Part shown: positions 41,844 through 50,896 of the stretch, one piece after another
Layout: every line of letters begins with the position of its first letter
Position numbering within the stretch: position 1 is the first letter of the stretch
Assembly (NCBI RefSeq): GCF_021462265.1
Contig: NZ_JAJONF010000021.1
Span: forward strand, 62,001-126,000
From: Streptomyces shenzhenensis
GTDB lineage: Bacteria; Actinomycetota; Actinomycetes; Streptomycetales; Streptomycetaceae
Length of the DNA: 64,000 nt
Reading direction: 5' to 3'
Position numbers and translations under genes: made by a program
The notes under the pieces: model-generated
What the model was told of the DNA's origin: nothing
The model's input: the letters and a program-made list of their open reading frames with translations, nothing else
Database searches by the model: none

Positions 41844-43910
41844 TCAATGGGAGCACTCACCTGAACCGATGAGTTCGGGTACACGGCTGTTTCCCTCGTA
41901 GACGACGACGGACCAGCGGGTGTAATTCCACGTCTGGTTGCTGTTGTACTCGGCTGTCAGCTTCTGGCACAGGGGCATGGAGACAGCATCTTGGAAGTCG
42001 GACCGTTGGGCTCGACCAATGAGCACTCCGTCGGTGTCCCGAGCCCACACGTATGCAGCTTTTTCGACTGGGTCGAAGCCTAGGTCGATCGCGTCGCTCG
42101 AGCCGAAGGGCTCCAGACCGTTTCCTTCGGCGATCCTGGCATTCCAGGCGGCGGTGATGGCCCTGTCGGCGGCACCGGCGACGCGGATCTCAGCCTTGTC
42201 GCTGCTCGGTATCCCGGCAGTCGCAATGCCGGACTCATCGCCTCGCCACTGCCCGGCGATCACGCTGTAGCACCCGTCTGTGGCCTCGCCGAAGCCGAGG
42301 ACGCTCGGTTCGAGGTCACCGTCGACGTTCTTCCAGGAGATGACGAAGCGCCCGTAGGACCAGGTGGCGGGATGCTCCTTGAGCCGGTATGCGAGGGCGG
42401 TACAGGCCGCCATGTCCCCGGCCCGGCGGAACACCTCCTGATCGTCTTCGGGGATCTGGGAAATCGGACCGCCGGTCACCATCACGCTCTGCGCCCGCTT
42501 GTTGAACGTGACCATGGGCGTCATAAAATCCATGTCCTTGGTGGCGAGCATGGCCGCCATCCGGTCCCGGATCGCCTTCTCGACGCCCTTCTCCTCCGAG
42601 GTACTCGCGACGGTGCTGGCCCTCCACTCCTCGGACGTCGGTTCGGTTGTTTCGCCCGCACGCGTGAAGGCCGGGTTGGACACCCCCGCCAACGGATCGG
42701 ACGGCACGATGGCATTGCGCGGGCTGGCCGACGATTCGCTCACGTCACCCGCCCCCTCGAGCCGGATGGGTGGGGTGGGGACGTTCGCGGGCCTGGCTGT
42801 GGATGGGGTGCGGCCGTCGGCGGGGCTCGCGGCCGCGCTGGTCTTGCCCGAGGCATCGCTGTCGCCTCCGGCAGGGAAAGCAAGGGCGGCACCCGCGACA
42901 CCCCCGACCACGGCTGCGGCGACGAGAACAGCCACGACGGTGCGCCCGAGGGAAGGCGAGGACCGCGCATGCCAAGTCGGGTCGTCCAGCGCGGGCATGT
43001 CCCACTCGGCCGCAACCAGTTCGCCCACCCGGGTGAGCTCCAGTCCTCCGTCGCCGCCGAGGACCTGGGTGGCCTGTGAGGCCAGGAGCCTCGAGCACTC
43101 CTCCCCAGCCTCCGCCGCGGTCATACGCTCAGACGGATCCTTCGCGAGAGCCCTTTCCAGAATCTCCCGCAGTTGCTCGGGGATCCCGACGAGGTCCGGG
43201 TCGTCCGACATGACGCGGAAGGCGACCACGTCCGGCGCACCGGTGCCGAACGGAAGGCGACCTGTGGCGGCATAGGCGACGAGCGCTCCCCAGGCGAACA
43301 TGTCGCCCTCGGGTCCGGCCGTATTGGAGCGGTAGTACTCCGGACTTATCCAACCCGGGGTGCCGGTGATGATGCCGGTACGCGTGACGCTGGTGCCGTC
43401 GGAGGCGCGAGCGATGCCGAAGTCCAGCACGCGGGGGCCGGCGGGAGTGAGGATGACGTTCTGTGGCTTCACGTCGCGGTGGACGACGCCGGTCTGGTGG
43501 ATAGCAGCCAACGCTTGAGCGGTACCGGTCGCGAAGGCGTACAGGGTGCCGTCCACGAGCGGACCGTAGTTGGCCAGATGTTGGTTGAGGGTCGGTCCGG
43601 GGGCGTAGGCGGTTGCCAGCCACGGCTCGGCAGCCTCGGCGTCCGCCGCAAGGAGCGGTACGAGGCACGGACCCTGTACACGGGCGGAGAGTTGCACTTC
43701 CCGCCGGAACCGCGCCCGGAACTCCGGGTCCTCCGCCTGCGCGAGATGGATCACCTTGACCGCGACCCGAAGCCCGTCGGCCGTGAGGCCGGCGTGGACT
43801 ACGCCCATGCCGCCGGAACCGAGACGGCCGATGATCCGGTACGGGCCGACACGGGAAGGATCACCGGGTCGGGCGGGCTGAACCCGTCCGACGGAGCCAG
43901 CAACGCTCAC
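41844..43910 (-). CDS. Membrane Ser/Thr protein kinase with extracellular domain
   Basis: A 688-residue PknB-like kinase from GTG 43910. The kinase domain (about 22-270) is complete: GRLGSGGMGVV, K52, HRDVKPQN with D146, DFG at 163-165, and GTPGWISPEYYR. One helix at about 322-344 (GRTVVAVLVAAAVVGGVAGAALAF) leads to a Ser/Thr/Pro-rich stalk and a ~250-residue C-terminal domain I do not recognise. Stop at 41844. Reads as a sensor kinase carried by the island. Confidence 0.9.
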   Translation of the reverse strand: MSVAGSVGRVQPARPGDPSRVGPYRIIGRLGSGGMGVVHAGLTADGLRVAVKVIHLAQAEDPEFRARFRREVQLSARVQGPCLVPLLAADAEAAEPWLATAYAPGPTLNQHLANYGPLVDGTLYAFATGTAQALAAIHQTGVVHRDVKPQNVILTPAGPRVLDFGIARASDGTSVTRTGIITGTPGWISPEYYRSNTAGPEGDMFAWGALVAYAATGRLPFGTGAPDVVAFRVMSDDPDLVGIPEQLREILERALAKDPSERMTAAEAGEECSRLLASQATQVLGGDGGLELTRVGELVAAEWDMPALDDPTWHARSSPSLGRTVVAVLVAAAVVGGVAGAALAFPAGGDSDASGKTSAAASPADGRTPSTARPANVPTPPIRLEGAGDVSESSASPRNAIVPSDPLAGVSNPAFTRAGETTEPTSEEWRASTVASTSEEKGVEKAIRDRMAAMLATKDMDFMTPMVTFNKRAQSVMVTGGPISQIPEDDQEVFRRAGDMAACTALAYRLKEHPATWSYGRFVISWKNVDGDLEPSVLGFGEATDGCYSVIAGQWRGDESGIATAGIPSSDKAEIRVAGAADRAITAAWNARIAEGNGLEPFGSSDAIDLGFDPVEKAAYVWARDTDGVLIGRAQRSDFQDAVSMPLCQKLTAEYNSNQTWNYTRWSVVVYEGNSRVPELIGSGECSH

Positions 43911-44219
43911 AGACAGTCCGTTCCTTGGTGTGCCATATGTGGTCGAGCAGTTGCGCCGAGAATCCTCCCAGCGCCAACCTTCTTCGGTAGCGAATGCGCC
44001 TGTGTGACAGGTGAAGGAAGTGTGAGGTTGCCTCGATCTGGTGAAAGTCACCTGATCGTCATAAGGCTCGCCAACGGTGAGGGTCCGACGACCGCCTACG
44101 AGTGCCACCAGCGCCAGCACACGCCTAGCTGATCGCCCCGTCCATTCCCGGTCGCGCACCGCAGTGAGCGTTGTAAAACCGGACGACAGGCCCCACCCCT
44201 GCCCCGCCAGAATCCGAGC

Positions 44220-44672
44220 ATGTCCACCGACATGTGCGGAATGATCGAGTGCAGGCCAGGAGCCCGGCTCTGGGGCGAGGACGACGAGGACGCCGTCTGG
44301 ACGGCCGCCATCGACCTGTTCCTCCTCAACACCGGCAATGCCTACGACGCACTCGCCTGCCTCTTCGGGGTGCGCAACTCCTTCGGGTTCCAGCCGCTGG
44401 CCGAAGATCGCGGCCTGCCGGAGGACGTCTCCGACGGCGTGCGCGCTGCCTTCATCGCATACCTCGGACCCGAGTACGCCCATGGTGCCACCTGGATCAC
44501 CGGGGCCGAACTGGCCGCTGCCAACTGGGACGAGACCGACAGCTCCGGTGCACACAGTCGTCGCGCAGTCGCGGGAGACGCCACCCACTGGGGACCGGTT
44601 TGGGAGGTGATGCGAACACTGGGTCGGCTGCACGGCCCGGAGAACGTACGGCTTGTCGTCTGGTTCGATTGA
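44220..44672 (+). CDS. Hypothetical protein (150 aa), possible pair with the next gene
   Basis: Starts MSTDMCGMIECRPGARLWGE and contains DAVWTAAIDLFLLNTGNAYDALACLFGV and WITGAELAAANWDETD; acidic, no signal peptide, no known domain. It lies 27 bp before a second small gene on the same strand, a typical operon spacing. The 309-bp gap to the divergent kinase holds only the two promoters. Function unknown. Confidence 0.7.
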   Translation: MSTDMCGMIECRPGARLWGEDDEDAVWTAAIDLFLLNTGNAYDALACLFGVRNSFGFQPLAEDRGLPEDVSDGVRAAFIAYLGPEYAHGATWITGAELAAANWDETDSSGAHSRRAVAGDATHWGPVWEVMRTLGRLHGPENVRLVVWFD

Positions 44673-44699
44673 TCACTGAGGTATCGGAGGACGAAAGCG

Positions 44700-44996
44700 A
44701 TGGGCCAGGACGAGCCGGTGACGCGATGGTTCCGCAGCTACTGGGACGAAGAAGACACCTGGTTCTACTTCGAGGTCAGTGACGACGGATGGGTGAGCCG
44801 CCAGGTCGAACTCGAAGGGCCCGCGCTGCGCCCCATCGCGGCCGCGTCGGCCGAGGACGACGACGCCCGGTACGGCTTCACTGCGGAGTCGCCCGTCACC
44901 GATTGGGAAGGACACGTCGAGGAGCCACTGACCCTCCAGGACTTCGAAGGAGTCTGGGCCGCAGCCCGGCGGCACCTCACGGCACCCGAAGTCTGA
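44700..44996 (+). CDS. Hypothetical protein (98 aa)
   Basis: Starts MGQDEPVTRWFRSYWDEEDT with WFYFEVSDDGWVSRQVELEG, a short beta-rich pattern seen in many streptomycete hypotheticals. Acidic. Follows the 150-residue gene. Region 44997-45304 to the right att site (about 308 bp) shows nothing I can support. Confidence 0.72.
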   Translation: MGQDEPVTRWFRSYWDEEDTWFYFEVSDDGWVSRQVELEGPALRPIAAASAEDDDARYGFTAESPVTDWEGHVEEPLTLQDFEGVWAAARRHLTAPEV

Positions 44997-45304
44997 CATG
45001 ACAAGCCGGCCAACGGCCTTCAGATCGGCACCGCAGCAGCTCGCGCCCGAGGTGGACGCCAGCCTGTTCAGAGACTGAACTGCGGACCGCCCAGCAGGGA
45101 GTCCGAGCGCCACAGCCGCACGCAAACCTGCTCACGTAATGGCACCCGAGAACGCCACCGCACCCCGGAGAACGCCCGGGGTTGGGAGAAATCTGGGAGA
45201 TGATCTTCGGTCAGAGGCCCACCAAAGCCACCCGGAACCAAGTCACTCCAAGTCCCTGACCAGCACCGACACCCATTCGCGCCGGTGAGGATCTTGCTCG
45301 AACC

Positions 45305-45352
45305 TCGTTCGGGACGAAGAGGTCGTGGGTTCAAATCCCGCCACCCCGACAG
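45305..45352 (+). repeat. attR: orphan 48-bp tRNA-Pro tail
   Basis: Identical to 36267-36314; upstream of it there is no tRNA 5' half. After it the flank again has ACCAGGTCAGG, as also found after attL. Confidence 0.92.
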
Positions 45353-45365
45353 TGAAGTACCAGGT

Positions 45366-45400
45366 CAGGGGCCTGATCCGCAGTGCGGGTCAGGCCCCTG
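45366..45400 (+). terminator. Native terminator of the original tRNA-Pro locus
   Basis: CAGGGGCCTGATCC pairs with GGGTCAGGCCCCTG (one wobble), just behind attR. Left unused since the island moved the tRNA away from it. Confidence 0.75.
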
Positions 45401-45734
45401 AGTGGTTCCTGGAGATCGCTTGGGCTCGAACGGCGGCTGAACCCTCGTCCGGCAAGGGACGACCTGCTACCCGGGTGGCCGCTACGGCATCTCCCAGGGT
45501 CACCCTGGTGATCCAGGTCCCCGACTCCGGGGCATGCGTGAGGACTTCGACCTCGGGCTCGGACGACTTCACAGGACATGCCAGAAGCGATCACGGTATG
45601 GCCAACTCCAACGGGTCAAGGCGCCGCTACGCTCACAGATTGGCATGGACACCAAGACGGCGTGGTCGGTGAACCGCACCCCTCGTGACCAGGGTGCGAC
45701 GCTGCCACCTCTCTGGGAATTCGGGGGAATCGGG

Positions 45735-47702
45735 ATGAAGCGTCCGACCGCGCGCCTGCGAGGCAGAATCCTCGCCGTCGTCGCGTGCGTTCTCACCGGT
45801 CTGCTGGGCGTGACCGCGGCGGCGGGCACGACGTACGCCGCTCCGGCCAATCCGAATCCGATCAACTGGACGGTGGAGAAGCTCTTCTACGACCAGTACG
45901 GCAACGACATCCCACTGCGCACCGGTCAGGACGACTACACGAGCCCGACCGGTCAGGTGATCGACGGGTTCGGCCGGGTCCACATCCAGCAGCACGGGGT
46001 GGTCCCACCCACACAGGACATCCAGGCCACTATCGCGAACCCGGCGAATTGCGTCGCTGGCGCCGACGCCCGTATCCGGTGCACGAACGGGGAGACGAAC
46101 CTCTTCGTGGTCTACAGCCCCCTGGCCGACCCCCGGTCCGGCGACAGCTACCCGTTCGGCATCATCACCGCCTACTACATCCTGCCGTGCATCGCGCCCG
46201 CGCCCGCCACCGACGTACATCCGGACTGTGTCCCGTCGGTCCCCGCGCTGCCCACGACGCTGACGTACACCGGACCCACCCGCGGCACCAACGGCAGCCC
46301 TCTGACCCTGTCTGCCTCACTCGTCGACGACCTGGGCATTCCGGTCCAGCGCAAAATCCTGGACTTCCGCATCGGCACGGGCGACGCCGCCCAGTCCTGC
46401 GACGGAACCACGGACACCTCGGGCACCGCCCGCTGCACCATCGGCGAACTGCGCCAGCCCTCCGGGGCTGTGGCCGTCACGGTGACATTCGCGGGTGACG
46501 ACGGGTTCAAGCCCTCCTCGGACACCTCGTCCCTGACGCCCGCTTCGCCGACGACGGTGAAGTACACCGGGCCCGCGCAGGCCGTCAACGGCCGTCCACT
46601 GGCGCTGTCCGCCGCCCTGAACGACTACGCGGGCAGTCCCGTGGCGGACCGGACCCTGCACTTCCGCATTGGCACGGGCGACGCCGCCCAGTCCTGCGAC
46701 GGAACCACGGACACCTCGGGCACCGCCCGCTGCACCATCGGCGAACTGCGCCAGCCGCCCACGTCCATACCGGTCACGGTGACGTTCGCGGGCGACGCCG
46801 GATACGAGGCGTCCTCGGACTCCACGACGGTGGCCGTCAAGTCCCCGACAACGCTGAAGTACACCGGGCCCACCCGCCTCGCCAACGGCACCGGTGTCAC
46901 GCTGTCGGGCGTGCTGAAGGACTATCTCGGCGCGCCGGTCGCGGACCGGTCCGTACGCTTCGTCCTCGGTGAGGACGCCACCGCCCAGTCCTGCGAGGGC
47001 ACCACGGACGCGGCGGGCACCGCCCGGTGCACCATCGGCCGGGCCGACCAGCCGCTGAACGAGGCGGCGACAGTGCCACTGCGGGCAGCCTTCGCCGGGG
47101 ACGCCAACTACCTCGCGTCGAGTACATCCACGACGCTGCTCCTGGAGTACTACACCGGTCGTGCGTACGGCCTGTCCGCCCAACTCGACCTGCCCCTGCT
47201 GCCTCCGGTCGCCCTGCCCGCGCAGCCCGACACCGGCCAGGTCCGAACAGCGTCCGCCACCACCACGGCGACGCCGTGCACCGCTGCCGTCCGGGCCGTC
47301 GTCCTCACCGCCGAAGGGCTGTGCCCGTCGGTGACCACTACGCTCGCGCCGGGCACCTCGACCGCCAGGACCACGGTGACCACGGCCACCATCGGCCTTC
47401 CGGGCCTCCCCGTGATCGACGTCTCGGGGCTGACGGCCACGGCGTCCAGCACCTGCGCGCGGGCGACCGGCAGCACCCGCCTCTCCCTGACAATCGGCGG
47501 TACGGCGGTCACCGTGCCGACCGCCCCGAACAGCGAGGTCAGCCTCCCCGGCGGCAGTCGGCTCGTCATCAACGAGCAGCAACCGGTCGCCGGGGCGTCC
47601 GAAGGGATCACGGTCAACGCCGTGCATCTGTTCGTCGCCGGCAACCTCGGCGACGTCGTTCTTGGCTCGGTCAGCAGCGCGGTCCACAACTGCGCCACTT
47701 GA
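45735..47702 (+). CDS. Secreted protein with three Ig-like (BIG-type) repeats
   Basis: A 655-residue protein with a signal peptide (MKRPTARLRGRILAVVACVL-TGLLGVTAAAGTTYA). A ~140-residue N-terminal domain is followed by three repeats of about 99 residues starting near 173, 272 and 371, each with PTTLxYTGPTRxxNG, FRIGTGDAAQSCDGTTDTSG and VTFAGDxGYxASSDxT. A Thr-rich C-terminal domain ends in VHNCAT. No sorting signal. Likely an extracellular adhesive or structural protein. The ATG at 45735 follows GGGGGAATC, a weak site. The gap 45401-45734 shows no gene. Confidence 0.85.
   Translation: MKRPTARLRGRILAVVACVLTGLLGVTAAAGTTYAAPANPNPINWTVEKLFYDQYGNDIPLRTGQDDYTSPTGQVIDGFGRVHIQQHGVVPPTQDIQATIANPANCVAGADARIRCTNGETNLFVVYSPLADPRSGDSYPFGIITAYYILPCIAPAPATDVHPDCVPSVPALPTTLTYTGPTRGTNGSPLTLSASLVDDLGIPVQRKILDFRIGTGDAAQSCDGTTDTSGTARCTIGELRQPSGAVAVTVTFAGDDGFKPSSDTSSLTPASPTTVKYTGPAQAVNGRPLALSAALNDYAGSPVADRTLHFRIGTGDAAQSCDGTTDTSGTARCTIGELRQPPTSIPVTVTFAGDAGYEASSDSTTVAVKSPTTLKYTGPTRLANGTGVTLSGVLKDYLGAPVADRSVRFVLGEDATAQSCEGTTDAAGTARCTIGRADQPLNEAATVPLRAAFAGDANYLASSTSTTLLLEYYTGRAYGLSAQLDLPLLPPVALPAQPDTGQVRTASATTTATPCTAAVRAVVLTAEGLCPSVTTTLAPGTSTARTTVTTATIGLPGLPVIDVSGLTATASSTCARATGSTRLSLTIGGTAVTVPTAPNSEVSLPGGSRLVINEQQPVAGASEGITVNAVHLFVAGNLGDVVLGSVSSAVHNCAT
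46374..46756 (+). repeat. Two 86-bp identical segments 297 bp apart inside the Ig-like protein
   Basis: 46374-46459 equals 46671-46756 base for base; flanking repeats are more diverged. This points to recent duplication or gene conversion between domains 1 and 2. Confidence 0.88.
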
Positions 47703-47747
47703 CGACATCCGCGTGCAGATCTCAGAAGGCGTCGGAGGATGTCACCC

Positions 47748-48077
47748 GTGGACGTGAACGAGACCCGGGACGAGTACGTCGAGTGCTTCCGCGCCCTCGC
47801 ACGCGAAGGGCTCGACGAACTCTTCGTCCCGGGTCGGCTCCCGGGTTTGGCGGGCGGGCGCCTGGAGTACTTCGCCATCGTGGACAGGGAAATTTCGGTC
47901 CACGCGGAGACCCGCTTCTCCTTCCGCGGCCACCGCTTCCGCTACGAGCGACAGATCTGGCCGCCCGACTTCCCGCTGGAGATCAAGACCGCCCTCTACA
48001 TCGAACACCTGAGGGAACGGGTCCTCACCGGCCGCTACCAGGCAGGGGCGGACCCGGAGGCCGACATCGAGATCTAG
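47748..48077 (+). CDS. Hypothetical protein (109 aa)
   Basis: Follows GGAGG by 9 nt at GTG 47748 (VDVNETRDEYVECFRALARE); the ATG at 47739 abuts the site and is unlikely. The body HAETRFSFRGHRFRYERQIWPPDFPLEIKTALYIEHLRERVLTGRY is acidic/basic mixed with no membrane segment. No domain recognised. It starts 46 bp after the Ig-like gene and may be in its operon. Confidence 0.68.
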   Translation: MDVNETRDEYVECFRALAREGLDELFVPGRLPGLAGGRLEYFAIVDREISVHAETRFSFRGHRFRYERQIWPPDFPLEIKTALYIEHLRERVLTGRYQAGADPEADIEI

Positions 48078-48205
48078 CTCAGCCGCGGGCGCGGCGGGCT
48101 CCATGACGCCTTGGCCGCAGGCCGGTGAACGTCAATGCTCCCTGCCCAACTCTGGAAAAGGCGCCCAGTCTTCAAGAGGACCCCTCGGCCGTCTGCCCGG
48201 TTGGC

Positions 48206-48280
48206 TCAGGCGTTGGGACGCTTGCCGTGATTGGCCTTCTTCTTCTTACGGCCGCGTCGCTTGTTCCCTCGCTTAGCCAC
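48206..48280 (-). CDS. Ribosomal protein bL37 (AURKAIP1/COX24-like peptide, 24 aa)
   Basis: Reads (M)AKRGNKRRGRKKKKANHGKR then PNA to TGA, with GTG at 48280 and a GGGAG ribosome site 9 nt upstream. It matches the tiny basic ribosomal peptide found in mycobacterial large subunits (AKRGRKxRxRKxxKANHGKRPNA). An in-frame ATG three codons earlier is an alternative start. It binds rRNA of the 50S subunit. Very easy for gene finders to miss. Confidence 0.88.
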   Translation of the reverse strand: MAKRGNKRRGRKKKKANHGKRPNA

Positions 48281-48411
48281 GGTACACATCTCCCTAATTC
48301 GGTACTTTCTATGCCTTCGCCAGTCTAGATTCGGCCCCGGGTGTCCGCATCAGCGGTGCCCGGCCACCTCTGGCAACGCGGCAGGCTGGGCGGCCACATC
48401 TGGGCGAGGTC

Positions 48412-48620
48412 CGACAGCCGACGTAACCGTCGAACAGACGAGGGGGACACGGTTGATCGTCATCACGGACGACGGCGTGGGAGGCGCGGATCCCTCGCGG
48501 GCCTCGGGTAGCGGGCTCGCCGGGCTCGCCAAGCGCGTCGCGTCCGTCGACGGCGCGTTCTCCTGCCCCAGCCCTCGGGGCCCCACCGTCGCCGACCACC
48601 GCCCGGTGCCGGCGGTCCTG
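48412..48620 (+). pseudogene. Remnant of a NarL-type sensor histidine kinase (ATPase domain end)
   Basis: In one frame: ADVTVEQTRGTRLIVITDDG then VGGADPSRASGSGLAGLAKRVASVDGAF, the G1/G2-box end of a HATPase_c domain, followed by decayed PSPRGPTVADHRPV. No start, dimerisation domain or response regulator is nearby. Confidence 0.7.
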
Positions 48621-48714
48621 CGCTTCCTCGGCGTGGCGAACGCCCAGGGCGCGGGCCTGCTTCGGCAGCAGACCCGCGCCCGTCACGTCAGTCTTCGGTG
48701 AGAAGTACCGGACG

Positions 48715-50709
48715 TCAGCTGGTGAAGATGAAGTACTTCCAGGTCCCGTGCGTCGTCGAGTTCACGTTGTCGCCCGACGTCGTGTCGATGTAGGACGACC
48801 GGATCCGGAAGCGGACGCCCGTCGGCGGGGTGCCCGTGAGCTCGAGCGTGTCCTTGCCGCCCGAGCCGAGTACGAGGTACTCGGAGTGCGTGGTGCGCCA
48901 GGCACCCTGATAGTAGCCCTGCATCTCCACCTTGTACTTGCGGCCCGGGTACGGTGTCATCGTCGTGCCGTAGACGGGGTCCTTGGACTTGTGGAAGTAG
49001 CGGTACGTCTGGCTCCACGCCGTCTTGCTCGTGTAGTAGCCGCTGAGCGCGGTCGACACCTTGACCTGCGCGCCGACCGTGCTGGTGGCCGTCGCGGGCG
49101 CGTACCGGGTGTCGCCGGTGAACTTGGCGGTGAGCTTGGTGTCGCGGGTCAGGGAGAGAGTGACGGACAGGTTGCCGGAGGAGTCGACCGTGCCGGACTT
49201 GACCAACTTCTCAGGCTTGTCGGCGCCGTAGGGGTTGGCGTAGATCGCGACGGTGCGGTTCTGGTACGTCGTCCCCAGGTGCGCCGTGAACTTCACTGCA
49301 CTGCTGTACGCATACACCTTGCCGTTGTTGTTGAGCGTCACCGTGGTCGCCGTGCGGGTGACGTTCACCGTGCTCGTGGCGGTGGCCCCCGCGTGGTATT
49401 CGTCGCCCGCGTAGGTGACCGTGTACGTGACCTTGCCGCCGGCCGGCGGGGTGTCGGCGACGGCGTACGAGCCGTCGGCACCGACCGTCGCCTTGCCGAG
49501 CGCCTTGCCGGACGACGACTCGTCATCGGTGCGGGTGACGGAGACCGTGGTGCCGGACGGGAACGCGGTGCTCGACGTCAGCTTGCCCGTGACGTTGAGG
49601 GACTTGGCGCGGGTGGCGGTGGCCGGGGCCGTCGCCGTGAGGGTGGTGTCCGCCTTGGTCGGGTTGTCGAGGACGCGCAGCGAGTACACGTCCTTGTCGT
49701 TGTACGACACTGCGAACAGCTTGCTGGCGTCCGGCGCCCAGGCGAGACCCGAGGCCGCGAGGGTGTCGGAGCCGCTGCTGGTGCCGGTGTTGGGGAAGTC
49801 GTACTGCCGTACCGGCGTGGAGACGCCCGGCTCGAAGATGTGGACGTCGGGGTCGTACCAGGAGAAGGTGCCCGCGGCGACGGCGCCGTTCGGAGCGATG
49901 TCGACCGCGTTCGGGTAGGGGTTGGTGGTGTAGCTGCCGTCCTCCGACAGGTCCGAGAGCTTGAACACCTGCTGCTTGTAGGGGGCGCCGCTGGCCGTGA
50001 CGACGTCCTTGCCGTCCGGAGTGACGGCGAGGTCGGTGAGGTTGCTGCTGCTGCCCGGATCCCAGGCGTACGCGGTGCGGTTCGCCGAACCCGACGACAC
50101 GTCGTACACAGCGAGTTCGTTCGGGCTCTGCCCGGAGGCCCCCGCCACGATGGTGCCCGGGGCGCCGGCCGAGGAGCCGAGGATCGGGGCGTCGTTCCAG
50201 GTACGGGTGGCGTCCTGGTGAAGGGCCACGACCGGGTCACCGGCGCTCAGGTCGAGTGAGCCGATGTTGCCGCTGCCGGAGCTGCGGTAGCCGAACCAGA
50301 GCTTTCCGCCGGCGAGGGCCGGATACTCCGGCTGGGTGCCGTCGCCCGTCGGGTAGCGATGGGCCTCGGTGGCGGTCGCCGTGTCGATGGCGACGATCGC
50401 GTCGGCGTCCTCGACGGCCGCGTACAGGGTGCCGGAGTCGGCGGACAGTTCCAGGCCGCGGACGCCGGGCAACGAGTCGACGGTGCCGACCACCGTGCCA
50501 CTGTAGTCGGTTGCGACGACCTTTCCGCTGGTCGGGTCACTGATGAAGACCCGCTGGTGGACGCCGTCCACGACGACGTCGCCGGTCGACTTGACCGGCA
50601 GGATGATGCTGGAGTCGGCCAGCGCGGGCGCGGCCGAGGTGACCGCGAGCGCGGCCGAGCTGAAGAGGACCGCGAGCGCCGTCGCAGCCGGAAGAGTGCA
50701 TATTTGCAC
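48715..50709 (-). CDS. Secreted beta-propeller (YncE-like) protein with Ig-like domains
   Basis: A 664-residue precursor. GTG at 50709, signal peptide to about residue 31 (ALAVLFSSAALAVTSAAPALA). Residues 40-350 read as a YncE-like seven-bladed propeller (GVRGLELSADSGTLYAAVED, LTDLAVTPDGKDVVTASG, GLAWAPDASKLFAVSYNDKDVY). Two Ig-like domains follow (TATRAKSLNVTGKLTS with VTYTVTYAGDEYHAGATAT, and AVKFTAHLGTTYQNRTVAIYANP), then a C-terminal domain ending in THGTWKYFIFTS. Extracellular; ligand unknown. The Ig-like motifs resemble those of the protein at 45735. Confidence 0.86.
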   Translation of the reverse strand: MQICTLPAATALAVLFSSAALAVTSAAPALADSSIILPVKSTGDVVVDGVHQRVFISDPTSGKVVATDYSGTVVGTVDSLPGVRGLELSADSGTLYAAVEDADAIVAIDTATATEAHRYPTGDGTQPEYPALAGGKLWFGYRSSGSGNIGSLDLSAGDPVVALHQDATRTWNDAPILGSSAGAPGTIVAGASGQSPNELAVYDVSSGSANRTAYAWDPGSSSNLTDLAVTPDGKDVVTASGAPYKQQVFKLSDLSEDGSYTTNPYPNAVDIAPNGAVAAGTFSWYDPDVHIFEPGVSTPVRQYDFPNTGTSSGSDTLAASGLAWAPDASKLFAVSYNDKDVYSLRVLDNPTKADTTLTATAPATATRAKSLNVTGKLTSSTAFPSGTTVSVTRTDDESSSGKALGKATVGADGSYAVADTPPAGGKVTYTVTYAGDEYHAGATATSTVNVTRTATTVTLNNNGKVYAYSSAVKFTAHLGTTYQNRTVAIYANPYGADKPEKLVKSGTVDSSGNLSVTLSLTRDTKLTAKFTGDTRYAPATATSTVGAQVKVSTALSGYYTSKTAWSQTYRYFHKSKDPVYGTTMTPYPGRKYKVEMQGYYQGAWRTTHSEYLVLGSGGKDTLELTGTPPTGVRFRIRSSYIDTTSGDNVNSTTHGTWKYFIFTS

Positions 50710-50896
50710 GGTGGTTTCGAACCCCCGGAACGAAAAGAGCCCCTGTTATTGAACTGGGGAAGTGACCGGAGCCTAGGTCACGCCACTGACAGCAGGGGCA
50801 AAGGGGGGCAACGATGATCAAAGAAGCAGGCGAGATTCGGCCATTCCGCTTGCGTATCCGCTGGGACAAGCCACGCCCAACGTCGTCGTCAGCGCC

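Larger units (their letters stand above)
36267..45352. mobile_element. Integrated genomic island in tRNA-Pro (about 9.1 kb)
   Basis: Bounded by 48-bp direct repeats of the tRNA-Pro 3' end. The left copy rebuilds the intact tRNA; the right copy is an orphan tRNA tail followed by what should be the native terminator (45366-45400). The contents are accessory: two insertion sequences, cargo genes, a kinase and pseudogenes. No integrase, excisionase or replication gene is visible, so the element is probably a decayed integrative element (AICE or phage-like) or needs help in trans. Confidence 0.88.

Noticed and set aside
36267..45352. CRISPR arrays or restriction systems in the island
   Set aside because: No short regularly spaced repeats and no Cas, methylase or restriction motifs were found.
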